From Cotesia glomerata (lineage: Eukaryota; Arthropoda; Insecta; Hymenoptera; Braconidae), in assembly GCF_020080835.1 (NCBI RefSeq), contig NC_058164.1, forward strand, positions 22,779,510-22,843,509: a stretch of DNA of 64,000 bases. The letters are read 5' to 3'. The stretch's first letter is position 1; each line of letters begins with the position of its first letter. Position numbers and translations under genes: made by a program. Shown piece after piece: positions 34,936-48,920 of the stretch. Below the pieces are notes generated by a model. It was not told where the DNA came from. It did not search any database and saw only the letters and a list, made by a program, of their open reading frames with translations.

Positions 34936-35088
34936 TCATCCAATATATTTATTAACATGTTAAGAGTGATCAGCTCTACTTGGTAGGAAATTTTAACTAA
35001 AAAAACTTATCTTTTTGGTGTGTTCCTGGGTCACAACCTTCTCAATTATATCATATTGAGCAGTTGACCGACAAAGAATATAAGGGGA

Positions 35089-35094
35089 TGAAAG
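35089..35094 (+). promoter_or_regulatory. TATA box of J1
   Basis: TATAAG, 46 bases before the J1 ATG. The flank (GACCGACAAAGAATATAAGG) is shared with J2 and J4, which have ATTAAAAGGGG and AATAAAAGGGG at this place. Confidence 0.6.
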
Positions 35095-35134
35095 CAACCC
35101 CGAAGCACAGTTGGACTCCGAAACTCGAGTGATC

Positions 35135-36193
35135 ATGTTTTTCAGCAAAATCCCTTTCGTTCTACTCGTCGCCACTCTGGTAACTTCATGTAAGTAATAA
35201 TTTAATGACATAATTATTTTCTTTTCAAATACCGTTGCTTTGATTAAATGAACTTTCGCTCATCTTCAGTAAAAGAGAAAAATATTGCATCATTAGTTCT
35301 CTTATCTTCTTTTCAATATTTTCTTCTTCCACAATTTATTGACCGTATGAAAAAATAGTACAAGTCAAATAATTATCGAAAATTTGGATAATCTTCATAG
35401 CATCCTTCTTCCAGCTTTGGAATAGGACGCTTATTCATGAATAATTGTAGTTTTTTAAATTTGTTATTTCTTTGATAGTGTTTCCGCGAGGTGGATCAGC
35501 CGCTACACAAGTAATCTATCCGTATCAGCAATCTACTATGCAATCCGGAATCGGCAATCAACAGTCAGCTGTACAAAACGGCTATGGCAACCAGCAATAT
35601 ACTGCACAAATCGGATCTAACAACCAGTCATCATCCATACAACAGATGGACATAAGCCAACTTCCTCCGTTGTCAACGATAGATCGCTCATCTTCAGTAG
35701 AAAAGAAGAATGTTGCTTTTATAGTTTTTTTATCTTCGAACGCAATTTTTCTTCTTCAGTTATTGACCATATGTAAAATTATTAGAAATTAGACGATTAT
35801 TGTTAATTTATATCATCACTGTAATGTGATTGTCAATTGTAACTAACATCATTAATTCATCAACACTTATGATTTTTAAAGTTGATTTACTTCTCAACAG
35901 GTTTCTCGGAAGGTGTATTCACTGCTGTTGATGCATTCCCTCAGCAATATACATACTATCAGCAATATGATGTGCAACACGGAACCGGCAATCAGCAATC
36001 TCTCGTAAAAAACGGACATGTTTGGCAGCAACATATTGAACAGGTGTGGTCCGTCAACCCACCACCTCAGTCACCATCTATAGTATACTATCCTAATAAC
36101 AATAACCTTTACCAAGGTCGGCCTTTTTTAACTTATCTCAAAAATGTGTTTAAATGGAAATTATGTATACTAAGTGGATTTACGGCATGTTGA
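35135..36193 (+). CDS. J1: Gln/Asn/Tyr-rich secreted protein with two possible second exons
   Basis: Exon 1 (35135..35189, 55 bases) encodes MFFSKIPFVLLVATLVTS and ends in GTAAGT. Two downstream exons both join it in frame. Exon 2a (35479..35792) gives a 122-residue product starting FPRGGSAATQVIYPYQQS, with tandem units of about 11-12 residues (QSGIGNQQSAV, QNGYGNQQYTA, QIGSNNQSSSI) and a hydrophobic C-terminus (FIVFLSSNAIFLLQLL). Exon 2b (35901..36193) gives a 115-residue product with CFSEGVFTAVDA, the same kind of Gln-rich units (HGTGNQQSLVKNGHVWQQ), YYPNNNNLYQG and a C-terminal cysteine pair. Either they are alternative exons, or 2b belonged to a second gene that lost its first exon. An AATAAA near 36270 ends the unit. 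All frames here are intact. Confidence 0.65.
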
Positions 36194-36299
36194 TAATGTC
36201 ATTAGTACTCACAGTATCAGAGTATAAAGACAAAACATTGCTACACACTCAATTTTATGTGAATTAAATAAACCTTTCTTTATAAAATAATGTGGTTTT

Positions 36300-37312
36300 A
36301 TTGATCAGTGTTGATTTTTATCAGTTTCTAGCATGATTTGTGTTTTGTCGAAAACTATCCACTTAGGATAGTTTCCGTAATTGTTTTAAAAATTATGATT
36401 AATTTGGGATTAGGATATTAAATAAAATATACGTCGATTTGTTGGGGAATAAAATAAGGATTTATTTATCCCCAGAGGAGGAAAACTCAGTTGGGCTGAG
36501 AAAAAACCTCCTCGAATGAAAAAATGTACAAGTAAGAACGCAAAGCGTGTAGTGCGAATGATAAAATATGTGTAAATTGCCGTCGCAAACATCACAAACG
36601 AGGTGAGCTCAACCGCTTTAGAAAAGCAAATGGTATTAATTCAGAATTAATGAATTGACGCTAGCTTTTAAGCTAACTAGAGTCAATTAATAGTGAAATA
36701 CTAATTAATTGACGTAAAATGTCAGTGCAGAGACTGATTGATTGATTAGAATTATTAGTGTAGGAACTAATTAGATAATTCGATATCAGAATCGAATAGT
36801 TGATAAAATTTGATTTGATAGAATGATGATTAAATATTTAGCAATAAATTTAATATAATTTATTACAAATATTGCGTGTTAACTATGGATTGACTAAAGC
36901 CGCGTGGCTGATGCAATCCTTTGTTAAAATGGCGCGTAATGACCGCGTGACGTCACTTATTAATTTTAATTAATTTAATTCACTAAACAGTTACTAATGA
37001 TTTTCAATGATTTGAGAATTTAATTGGTAATTGAAGTTAATGAAATTAATAGTATTTAATGAATATTTTAAGTGTTCAAGTAAATGCGTAGTACAAGTGA
37101 TAAATCAGAAAACGATTGACACAGAGTAGTCGTACTAGTACAAGCGTCCAAGCACAACTGCTTGCCGCCGACCACGTGAGCCGGATTCTCTCCCGCTAAC
37201 CAAGGCGCGCATGAGCGACAGCCATGGTGTGACACGATTTTTCACGAGTTGGAGCGATCAAGCCCGAAGGCGCAACTCCTCTTATAAATTTTTATTAAAT
37301 GTCTTTTCTATC
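36300..37312. other. Spacer between J1 and J2; no gene seen
   Basis: Contains a GC-rich patch at 37140-37270 in AT-rich DNA, inserted relative to the shorter J3-J4 spacer, probably an unidentified repeat. Confidence 0.4.
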
Positions 37313-37636
37313 GGTTAAACAATTTGCTTTGGCTCATCCTTAGTTCAGTTAGAATCTAATTCATTCAGAAGTCATGAGTTCTTCTTGGAAGACCTTCCGT
37401 CATCTATATCACTTTTAACTCGTCACTTTAAGGTCAGTTATACGGTTCATAACCTGGTTCGTGATAGGAGTTATCAGCTCCAAATGGAACATTCTATCTG
37501 GAAATATGGTTATTTTGTTATTGTTCTCTCGGGTCAAGACATCATAGATTGCATCACATTGAGCAGCTGACCGACAATGATTAAAAGGGGACGAAGACAA
37601 CCCCGGGGCACAGTAATATTTCGAAACTCGAGTGAT
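37313..37636 (+). repeat. Duplicated upstream region of J2
   Basis: Matches 44660-44994 (J4) closely over its length, with the blocks CATGAGTTCTTCTTGGAAGA, TATACGGTTCATAACC and CTCGGGTCAAGACATCATAG. J3 has the same region split in two by an insertion. The conserved block probably holds the shared promoter. Confidence 0.7.
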
Positions 37637-38807
37637 CATGTTCTTCAGCCAAATCCCGTTTGTTCTACTCGTGGCCACTCTGAACGTCGTGTAAGTAATA
37701 ATTTTATTGCATAATCATTTTTCTGCCCTCCGGCCGTAAAGTGGCAACATTCTGGCTGCTGCACTAAACGAAGTTGCCCCATTCCGGTTACGTCGAGCAG
37801 AAAAATGGTATGTCATGGCCAGTAAAAGTGAAGCCTCAGACCACATGTTTGCCATCCGCGGCTTTGCCTCGGCCAGCAATTACATGTGATCTGAGACTTA
37901 ACTTATTTTACTGGCCTAGGAATATACTATTCTTTTCAAATACCATTGCTATGATTAAATGAGCTTCCGCTCATCTTCAGTAGAGGAGAAGAATGTTGCT
38001 TCATTAATTCTCTTACCTTCTTTTCAATATTTTCTTCTTCTGTAATTTATTGACCAAAAATTTGGATAATCTTCGTAGCATCCTTCTACCATCTTTAGAA
38101 TAGAACGCTAATTCATGAATAACTGTAATTTTTTTAATTTGTTATTTCTTTAATAGTGTTTCCGGGAAGTGAATCAACCGCTGCACAAGTAATCTATCCA
38201 AACCAGCAATCTACTATAGAAAGCGGATCCGGGATCGAGCAATCGACTCCACAACAAGAAGACAACCAGATTCTTTCCGAGTCTAAGAAAACTCTCTTAT
38301 CACAAGATATTGTACAATGGCTAATTACAGTGAATTTACTATGAGAACAACCTTTACCAGATTCCATCCGACTCTGATGAAATTCTCTTTTATCGAATTA
38401 TTGCGCGATGGCTATCTGACAACAATCATCCGATTCCACAACCGAAAGACGTTTACCACGTCCCTTCCGAATCTGATATAACTCTCTTACAACGAAGTAT
38501 CGCACAAAGGCTATCCGATTATGATAAATATGTTAGACCATTCATATGCCTTAGAGAGTATTCGACTCTACAACTGGGAGGCTTTTATCAATATCCTTCT
38601 GAGGAAGATAAAACTCTCGTATGTCAAGTTATTACACGATGGCTATACAATAACAATCAATTTCTTAGACAAAATGGATCTGACAGCCAGCAAAGTGGAG
38701 TAGACAAAGGCATTCTTTTGGAGCAATATATTAGGTAGATCATGAAAGACATCGTACCACCGGAGGAAGAGTATACACCTGAAGGTTACTTCATCGTCAA
38801 GTCCTAA
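37637..38807 (+). pseudogene. J2: broken copy with SESD...IARWLSD repeats
   Basis: Exon 1 starts MFFSQIPFVLLVATL but is 53 bases long, two fewer than its sisters, so the splice phase is lost. The intron carries a foldback element. Exon 2a (from 38157) reads FPGSESTAAQVIYPNQQS and runs to a TGA at 38342-38344; a frame one base off is open from 38334 to a TAG at 38736-38738, and in the same frame again to TAA 38805. That part has three to four repeats of about 25-35 residues with the core SESDITLLQRSIAQRLSD or SDSDEILFYRIIARWLSD. So a longer ancestor had a second repeat type absent from J1. Two frameshifts and one TAG: a pseudogene. Confidence 0.6.
37715..37940. mobile_element. Foldback element FB2 in the J2 intron
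   Basis: Two joined modules. The first (about 37725-37795) has CCCTCCGGCCGTAAAGTGGC and ACTAAACGAAGTTGCC. The second is a hairpin: GGCCAGTAAAAGTGAAGCC pairs with the stretch ending TTATTTTACTGGCC; ACATGTTTGCC and GGCCAGCAATTACATGT frame a GC-rich loop (CGGCTTTGCC). It ends GGAATATACTATT. The same composite occurs in reverse at 58310-58530. Absent from the introns of J1, J3 and J4, so it inserted after the duplications. Confidence 0.8.
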
Positions 38808-38995
38808 TAACTATAGCCCTCATGAAGGTCAGCCTAACTTAACTTGGCTTAACAATACGATTAAATGATCGTGGCATCAGCATTCACAGTATGAAAGTAT
38901 AAAGACAGAGAATTGATACAAACTCAACTTTATGTAAATTAAATAAACCTTTTTTCGTAAAATGATGTGGTCTTATTGAACGGTGTTCTTTCATC

Positions 38996-39113
38996 AGTTT
39001 CTAGCATAATTTGCTTTGGCTGATCTTTAGCTCAGTTAGAACTTAAGTCATTTAGAATTCATGAGTTCTTCTTGGAAAACCTTCTGTCATCCATATCACT
39101 TACGACCTGCAAC
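38996..39113 (+). repeat. First part of the J3 upstream region
   Basis: Matches 37313-37430 and 44660-44790, then stops abruptly; the rest resumes at 43190. The interruption defines a 4.07-kb insertion. Confidence 0.75.
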
Positions 39114-39364
39114 TTCACACGGAGAAAATTAAATAATTGGGTTTGTTATACTAAATTTTTAATTCCAATCATCTAAAATAATTAAAACGTTTTTCAGTGC
39201 AAAAATAGTTTGTGCTATTATTTTTAACTTCCCGCTAAGAAAATTGAAAATTTTCAAAAATCGGGAAGTTATTGTTTTTACCCCATTTTTCGAAAATCGA
39301 GTTTTCATCAGACTATTCCCGCGATGGTGTCTGCATGTATGTATGTATGTATGTGTGTGTGTGT

Positions 39365-41332
<1,968 letters not shown>

Positions 41333-42123
41333 CCTCTCATGAATTTTGAACGGCTTGACCGATTTAATCGCGGTTGGTGTCATTCGAAAGGGTTTGACTA
41401 AACTTAGATTTTAAGTACAAGTTGGACCGATTTGGACTGAAAGATTTTGAGAAATCTTAAAAAAACTGCGAAAAAAAATTTTTCCAAATGTGTTTTTTTT
41501 TTTAATAACTTTTAAACGGCTCGACCGATCAATTCCAAAAACTAATCAGCTCTTAACGTCAAAAAACCACGTCGATCGCCACCAATCTGGTCAAAATCGG
41601 TTGATTCGTTCGTGAGTTATCGTTGACGAAAGAAATCGAAAAAAAAGTATTTTTTTTCGAATTACACCGAAACTTTCGGTCTTATCAATTTGTGTTTAAA
41701 AATATATTATAGAATTTGAAAAACTGCGTCGATTGCCGCTAACTGCGAGAAAATCAGTACATTTATTCAGAAGTTATTGCGGTTTGAAAATTAAAAAAAT
41801 AGTGTTTTATTAAACTTCTATCAGACTTTGGAGCTCAGAGAGCTCAAAACTACACGAAAATTATATTTTTGAGTTCGAAGAGTTCAAAAACGTAATAATT
41901 AAATTTTGAGCGCTTAATTACGAAAGTAGCGGGAGGTTGCAGGAATGGCCTTCAGGGTCAACTGTTTCCCTAATTTTTTTTAATAACCGTTACCATGTTT
42001 TTCAGTAACAGTTACCATCAGGATGATAATAGTTACTATCAGGATGATAATATTCACTATCAAGGATAGTAATTAATATTATTGAACGCTATGAAAAAAT
42101 TGATCAAAAATTCAATAATTTTC

Positions 42124-42929
42124 AAGTACACGGAAAAAATTATAGGTACTTTTCCCATTCATTGTAGGAATAGTTCCCATAATTAGATAGAAATTTTTCC
42201 TATACTGCTATGGAAACATTTTCCATGATAGCATTGGAATTATTCCTATAACAGTAAATTTTTAATGTCATTGCAAAGGTCTTGACTTGAATTTGTGCCT
42301 TCTGAAGGTTTGATATCATTCTTACCGATAGTGAATTTATTATGATAATTATTTAGGCTGCTTTCGAAAATGCTCTATCTCCAGATATATAATTAAGAAA
42401 TGAGCTTGTATCTTGTAAACCATTGACATTTTTAAAAATATAAGCTCACCCCGACATTACACTCATCGAGACCTTTCCTTTGAGGACCCACATCAATTTT
42501 TTTATATATTTTATATATTATATATATGAAAAATATATCAAAATGCATGTGGATACTCAAATAAAAGCTCTTGATTTGTGTAACATTGGAATGAGCTTAT
42601 ATCTGTAAAAACGTCAATAGTTAAGAAAATACAGTGCAATTTAACGAAAGTTAAATTATTCAATAAAGCAAAATTTTATTTATCTATAGTTTATAAGTCG
42701 ATGCTCCTGTAAATTATGGAAAAAATTCCTGTGAATATAGGAACCACTCCTATAATTCGTATGGGAACTGATTCCATAATTATTGGAAACGATCTTAAAA
42801 ATTCTAGGAACACTTGCTAATATTATGAGCGTCATTCCCATAATCATAGCAATCATTTCTATAATCAGTATAGAAAATAATCCCATAAATTTATAGGAAT
42901 AATACCTATATTTTTCTTTCCGTATATAT
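42124..42929. mobile_element. MITE with ACGGAAAAAATTATAGGTA ends
   Basis: Left TACACGGAAAAAATTATAGG and right CCTATATTTTTCTTTCCGTA are inverted. The interior repeats words such as CCTATAAT and CCCATAAT near both ends. No transposase. Confidence 0.6.
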
Positions 42930-43189
42930 TTACGTTTTGACCGTGGTTTTTAAATGCTAATGTTTAAATTCTACTTACTACCTTAGATAGTAACTGTTAT
43001 AATTTCTGATGGTAACTGTTACCATCTGGATTATGAATGTAACTATTTAGAATGATATAGAATTTGATGAATGCTACCATCCAGATGATTTCTACAATCA
43101 TCTAGATAGTATTCACTACCATCGGGTTGATGGTAAAAATTTTTATCATAACTAAATAATAACTGCTATTATTTAACCTTCTCCGTATC

Positions 43190-43394
43190 AGGTCAGTTAT
43201 ACGGTTCATAACCGGATTCGTGATAGGAATTATCAGTCCCAAATGGAACATCCCATCCGGAAAGGGTTATCTTGTTATTTTCCTCTCGGGTCATGAAATT
43301 ATAGATAACATCACATTAAGCAGCTGACCAAGGGAGAATAAAAAGGGACAAAAACAACCCTAAAGCACAGTGAGAATACGGAACTCGAGTGATT
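43190..43394 (+). repeat. Second part of the J3 upstream region
   Basis: Resumes with GGTCAGTTATACGGTTCATA and runs to the J3 ATG; holds AATAAAAAGGGAC where J1 has its TATA box. Confidence 0.7.
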
Positions 43395-44543
43395 ATGTTC
43401 TTCAGCGAAATCCCTTTTTTTCTACTCGTCGCCAACAAAATTTCGCTCATCTTCATTAAAAGAGAAAAATATTGCTTTATTAGTTATTTTACTTTCAAAT
43501 ACAATATTTCTTTTTTCTATTATTTTTTGACCTTATGTAAAATTATTACAAGTCCAATGATTATCGCAAATTTGGATAATCTTCGTAGCATCTTTCTTCC
43601 ATCTTTAGAATACGATGGTAATCTATGAATAATTATAATTTTTTTAATTTGTTATTTCTCTAATAGTGTTTCCGGGAGGTGGATCAGCCGCTGCACAAGT
43701 AATCTATCCGAATCAGCAATCTACTATACAATACGGAATCGGCTATCAACAGTCTGCTATACAAAACGGCTATGACAACCAGCAATATACTGCACGAATC
43801 GAATCTGACAACCAGCAATCATCCCTAAAACAGGAAGACATTAACCAAATTTCTCCGTCGTCAAACATATCTGACCGTATCGCATGGTTACGATCGAGGA
43901 TCCAGCAATTTACTACACCAAACGGATTTGACTTCCAGCAATATATCAAACAACAGCAAGGGATTTCGCGAGTTACTCGTTTGTTGAACGAACTTACCGA
44001 AAAAAAATTTGCTGTATGGTTACGATGCAAGAACTACTTATCTTCTACAAACAGCAGATCCAATAACAAGGAAACAACTCTATATCAGGAAAAACTTAAC
44101 CGCATCCTTTCCGAGTCTGACAAAACTTACTACAACAAGCTATTGCACGATGGCTACCCGTTTACCAGCAATCTACGTTCGAATTCAGAATCAGATGCTG
44201 TTATCCGTTATCACGAAAGGAAGAAAACATGAGAAACACTATTATTTTTGAGCATTATAAAACTCTCCAAGACCAAGCTATTGCACGATTGCTATCCGAT
44301 GACCATCAATCTACTGCACAAAACGGATCTTACGACCAGAAAGCTGAGCTAGATGAGGTGATTCGTATGCAGCATTCAATTGAGCAGATCTTGACAGACA
44401 AACTGCTAAATCAGGAACAGTCACCATCTATAAGTTATTATTCATGGTCGCATCCTTGTGACTACGATTTAACTCCCATAACTTTCTTTGAGAATATCTA
44501 TAAATCGCAATTATGTGCACTGCATGGATTTACGAGATGTTGA
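43395..44543 (+). pseudogene. J3: copy with a lost splice donor and a frameshift
   Basis: Exon 1 reads MFFSEIPFFLLVAN and then runs into intron sequence: the end of exon 1 and its donor are deleted. Exon 2a starts at 43667 (FPGGGSAAAQVIYPNQQST), has the Gln-rich units (QNGYDNQQYTARI) and is open to 44232, but by comparison with J2 repeats the true frame changes near 44127, inside LSESDKT. After the shift the other frame is open to 44543 with DQAIARLLSDDHQST and ends HGFTRC. So it carries both the Gln-rich and the IARWLSD-type repeat, and its C-terminus resembles that of J1 exon 2b. Followed by AATAAA near 44615. Confidence 0.55.
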
Positions 44544-44659
44544 TAGTGGCATCAGCACTCATAGTATCAGAGTATAGAAAAAAATTAATACAAACTTAAC
44601 TTTATGTGAATTAAATAAACCTTTTTTCATAAAATGATGTGGTTTTATTGATTAGTGTT

Positions 44660-44994
44660 CTTTTATAAGTTTCTATTATGATTTGCTTTGGCTCATCTTG
44701 AGCTCAGTTAGAACCTAAATCATTCAGGATTCATGAGTTCTTATTGGAAGACCTTCTGTTATCGATATCACATTTAACTTGTAACTTTAAGGTCAGTCAT
44801 ACGGTTCATAACCTAGTTCGAGATGAGAGTTATCAGCTCCAAATAGAATATTTCATCCGAAAAGAGTTATCTTGTTATAGTCCTGTCGGGTCAAGACATC
44901 ATAGATTGCATTACATTGAGCAGCTGACCGACGATGAATAAAAGGGGACCAAGACAACCCCGAAGTACAGTTGGATTACGAAACTTAAGTGATC
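44660..44994 (+). repeat. Duplicated upstream region of J4
   Basis: Collinear with 37313-37636; carries AATAAAAGGGG at the TATA position. Confidence 0.7.
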
Positions 44995-45647
44995 ATGTTC
45001 TTTAGCAAAATCCCGTTTGTTCTACTCGTCGCCATTCTGGGAACATCATGTAAATAATAATTTAATAACATCTTTATTTTCTTTTCAAATATCGTAGCTA
45101 CTATTAAATGAACTTTTGCTCATTTTCATTAGAAGAGAAGAATGTTACTTTTTTAGTTCTCTTACTTTCAAATGAAATTTTTTTTTTTTTATTTATTGAC
45201 CATGTGTAAAATTATTAGAAGTCAGATGATTATTGTTAATTTATATCATAATTGTAGTATGGTTGTCATTTTTAAGGAACATCATTAATTTATCACTTAT
45301 GATTTTTAAAGTCGATTTACCTCCCAACAATGTTTTCGGATGGTGTCTTCACTGCTGTTGATGCATCATACCCTCAGCCATATACATACCCTCAGCAATA
45401 TACATACTCTCAGCAATATTCTGGACAATACGGAACCGGTAATCAGCAAGCTACTGTAAGAAACGGATATGTTTGGCAGCAACGTATTGGGCAGGTGATA
45501 TCCGTCAACCCAGCATCTCAGTCACCATCCGTAGTTTACTATCCTACTAACAGGAACCCTTACGAAGGTCGGCCTGTCTTAACTATGCTCCACAATTTTT
45601 TTAAATGGAAATTATGTGTACTAAGTGCATTTACGAGATGTGAATAG
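44995..45647 (+). pseudogene. J4: copy with a lost splice acceptor
   Basis: Exon 1 (44995..45049) is intact: MFFSKIPFVLLVAILGTS, with a GTAAAT donor. No exon 2a is present. The equivalent of J1 exon 2b is open to 45647 (FSDGVFTAVDASYPQ, tandem YPQQYTYSQQY units, VVYYPTNRNPYEG, FKWKLCVLSAFTRC), but the J1 acceptor CAACAG reads CAACAA here. The change creates an ATG at 45330, which would give a product without the exon 1 leader. Either a new acceptor is used or the copy is silent. The retained reading frame suggests that the loss is recent. Confidence 0.5.
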
Positions 45648-45699
45648 TCTCATTTGTACTCATAGTAACACAAAAGTGTTTACAAATTGAGCTATGTGG

Positions 45700-46100
45700 A
45701 AATAAAATAAAATTTTAGCGAGATGCTGATCATTCCACTTGTCATCGATTTTAGTCATATTATATAAAGTCCGTCTGTTGTATGAACCATTACTAGACTC
45801 AAAATATTACTCTCTAAAAGACGTAGTGACAAAACTATGCTCCTCGACTAACGGCTTGTTTTCGTAGATTTTATACAAATCTAACTTTTATATTGATCCT
45901 CATGAGGGATCTTTTGAATGGTTTTGCTATTTTTTAACTAAAAATTTACACATAAGAATGTTAAATATCTAACAAAAAATTTTTTTTTTATGCAATGACG
46001 CAAAATTTTTGACTGTGTAATGAAACTCAAAACTCAATCTTATGATATAAACTTCAATTATCATGTAATTTCTTTTTTTTACTTATCAGTAAACAATTAC
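45700..46100. other. No gene seen
   Basis: 3' flank of J4, AT-rich. Confidence 0.5.
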
Positions 46101-46787
46101 TACACTGATGAAAAAAACTAACTTCATTCAAGAAAAATAGTCTTGATCCAAGAAAATTATTTTGAAGAGAACTAGTTGTCTTATTTCAAGAATTTCTTGT
46201 CTTGAATTCACGTTTCTTAGATTGAGAGGTCTAATCGCTCCGATCGATAAAATTTTTACTTGGTTCAAGACTATATTATCTTCGATCAATACAATCGAAT
46301 TCTTTATTCAAAAACAATTCTCTTCAATAAAGAATAATTTTATTTAATTTCAAGAATTATTTATTATTGATTCAAGAACAAATTTTTTTATTAAAATGTT
46401 ATAAGTTATTAGTTTAAATCAGAAAAAAACTTTGAAGTAAAAAAATTTGTATTTCTTTATATGCTTAAAAATATTTATTAAAACAGAGAATAGCAAAAAT
46501 ACAAAAATTTATATACTTAAACAAGTAAAATAATATCATAATCCAAGAGTCGCACCATAATTGGAACAAGTCGGTAATATCTTGAACCAATGTTACCGTC
46601 TATCTTAATCCAAGAGAAAGAAATTCTTGGGCGAAGTTGTATACATCTTATTTTATAACAACCAAGTTTCTTGATTCGAGAATCAATTTCTTAAGTTAAG
46701 AGAATTGAATTATTTAAAACAAGAATTATTTAAAACATTTTGAAGATAAAGTTTTTCTTGAATCAAGTCATTTTTTCTATCAGTGTA
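46101..46787. mobile_element. MITE with TACACTGAT ends
   Basis: Left TACACTGATGAAAAAAACTA and right TTTTTTCTATCAGTGTA are inverted; the arms continue with diverged TTCAAGAAA / TTTCTTGAA words. Possible TA target duplication, as in Tc1/mariner-type elements. No transposase. Similar TTCTTG-rich arms occur around the DIRS element and at 56195-56390. Confidence 0.65.
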
Positions 46788-47331
46788 CGGAGTTACTGAA
46801 TGATCACGAGTGTTTCGCGATTAATCATGTGATTTTCCAGCGATCACTTAGTGATCTCTAAGTGGTAATTTTATGATCGTCAATGATTGGATGATTAAGC
46901 AAGGCGGAAATTATTTTTCAATCAGTCAGAAAGCTTATTTACCAATTATTAAGCCATCATTTTTTCTTGCAAATACTACAGGATGTATGCATCAGTCGTT
47001 GATCAATAAGTGATCGTGCAGTGATCAATGATCTATCTTTCAGTGATCAATCCATTTTTGTCTAGGTTAGCATCTAGCCTAGGCTTTACTTTAGTTCAAT
47101 AAATCAACTTGTTCGGACGTACAATGCTACAGTACATGAGATCTAATATTTAATTTTCTTAACATAGAAATTTAGTGGATCTAAATTTATGGATTAGTGC
47201 CAAGTTTGATTTGGAAATCCTGGTAAATATCGTTGATAAAACATGCAATTTTCAGAACTAATTTATGTTTCACAAAAACTGTTGCGATTATATAGATAGT
47301 TGAAAAAAAAAATTAACTTGAATCAAGAAAA
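46788..47331. other. No gene seen; left flank of the DIRS element
   Basis: 46790-47060 contains several GTGATCA words. The last bases (AACTTGAATCAAGAAAAT) resemble the arm of the neighbouring MITE type. Confidence 0.4.
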
Positions 47332-47332
47332 T

Positions 47333-47486
47333 AATTATACTTGCGTCTCGTTCTCGATGATTATATAATTGATTACTTGTAGTACTGTCAAGTACGAGTC
47401 AACTACACAACTTTTAGCGTTTAAATTCAAAAACTTTTCCCGCCCGCTAACTCCGCTACGCGGCGCTCAACCATCATGGCGTCATA
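47333..47486 (+). repeat. DIRS left inverted terminal repeat
   Basis: Runs from AATTATACTTGCGTCTCG to CATCATGGCGTCATA; complement at 52076-52231. Confidence 0.85.
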
Positions 47487-47574
47487 TTGTTTTGTTGTGT
47501 CAACGACAACGGATGCGTAAAATAAAAATCGCTGTTATTTATTTCATTTTAAATAAATTAAATAACTTTCGATC

Positions 47575-48920
47575 ATGGTAAAATCGAGAAAGAGATCTCG
47601 TTCACCTAGAAGATCTCACTCGACTTCAAGAGATCGCAGTAGATCACCCAAAATCTCAAAGCGAGACTTACAACAACAAATAACCGCAATGGCAAAGTCT
47701 ATTGCTGAACTCATCGAGGTCCAAAAGACCGCCAATAAGGCACCTAATATAGAAATTCAAGCACTAAAAGGTAAAAATAATTTAATTAAACATGATTAAA
47801 TTCCAATAAATCCAAAATGAATATACCTTCCATACGAAGGTCGTACGAGGTAGCTCCACACGAGCCTAACCTAGTTCCATACGAACAATAGTTATATATC
47901 TATATTCATATATATTTATATATACTTTCTGATAGGCTTATTCCACACGAATAATACCTATGATACAAGGCATTATGTTTCATCATGAAACTGATGACAA
48001 ATATTTTATTTACAGACCCCGTCGATAGTGCCAATGAAAATTCTGAAAAATTAGTAGCAGATGAGTCTAGTGACAAAGGTTCAGAGATGAAAAAACCTAA
48101 CGATGGTGATATAGAGGATGGTGAAGTTACAATTGAAGAGGACTACCCGGAACTAGATGATGAACTTCTGGAAGTACTAGGCGAAGAAATCACAGACTCA
48201 GGCTGTCAGGTAAAAGTTAACGAGAATCTTAAGAAATGGTGGAAGGGCTGGATGGAAAAAGGTATTTCAGAAGAAGTTAGAAAAGAACTTCTCAAGAAAT
48301 ATCCCAGAGATGGTGAATTCGTTACTGAGGCACCAAAAGTCAATCTCGAGGTACAGCGTCACCTTACTGAGATTGCTAAAAAACGAGATGAACACTTCAA
48401 GCAGACACAGAGCTGCGTAGGAACAGCACTGTCATCCCTGAGTGCAGCAGTCTCCATGCTGACAGAAGTCTCAACAGAACCAGTCAACCAGACACTTCTG
48501 TTACAACATCTCTGGGATACGGGAAAGATCCTATCAGATATTTTTCACCAGCAGTCGGAGGCTAGAAAATCCTTTATTACGCCAACATTAGACAAGGACC
48601 TTAAGCCTACTCTTGATGCCAGTGTATCAGACGAGTGGCTGTATGGTCAAAAGTTAACCGAACAGGTTAAAGAGGCCAAAGCTATAGTTAAAGCTGCCTC
48701 TACATTAAAGGCAACTGATAAACCAATAGCTAAAAAGCCAGCTAGTAAAGTTTTTGCTCAGGGAAACGGGAGAGGCCCACCTGCGAGATCCAGGCAGGTG
48801 GGCTCCCTCTTTTCGAGGAAATTCACGGGCGTGAATTACCGACACCGAGTTCCGGCAACATCATCGAGACCAGCGCAGAGAACCAATACCGACAGGGGTC
48901 AGACGTCGAGGAAGAAGTAG
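47575..48920 (+). CDS. DIRS gag-like protein
   Basis: A first exon (47575..47770) starts with an Arg/Ser-rich stretch (MVKSRKRSRSPRRSHSTSRD), and a second (48016..48920) joins in phase 1 across an intron with GTAAAA and TTTACAG sites; together 366 residues. After an acidic region comes CQVKVNENLKKWWKGWMEKG and a helical body, then a Gly/Arg-rich C-terminus (GNGRGPPARSRQVGS) that could bind nucleic acid. Position as first gene and an RS/basic composition fit the DIRS gag, which packages element RNA. The intron is inferred; an unspliced start further in is the alternative. Confidence 0.65.
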
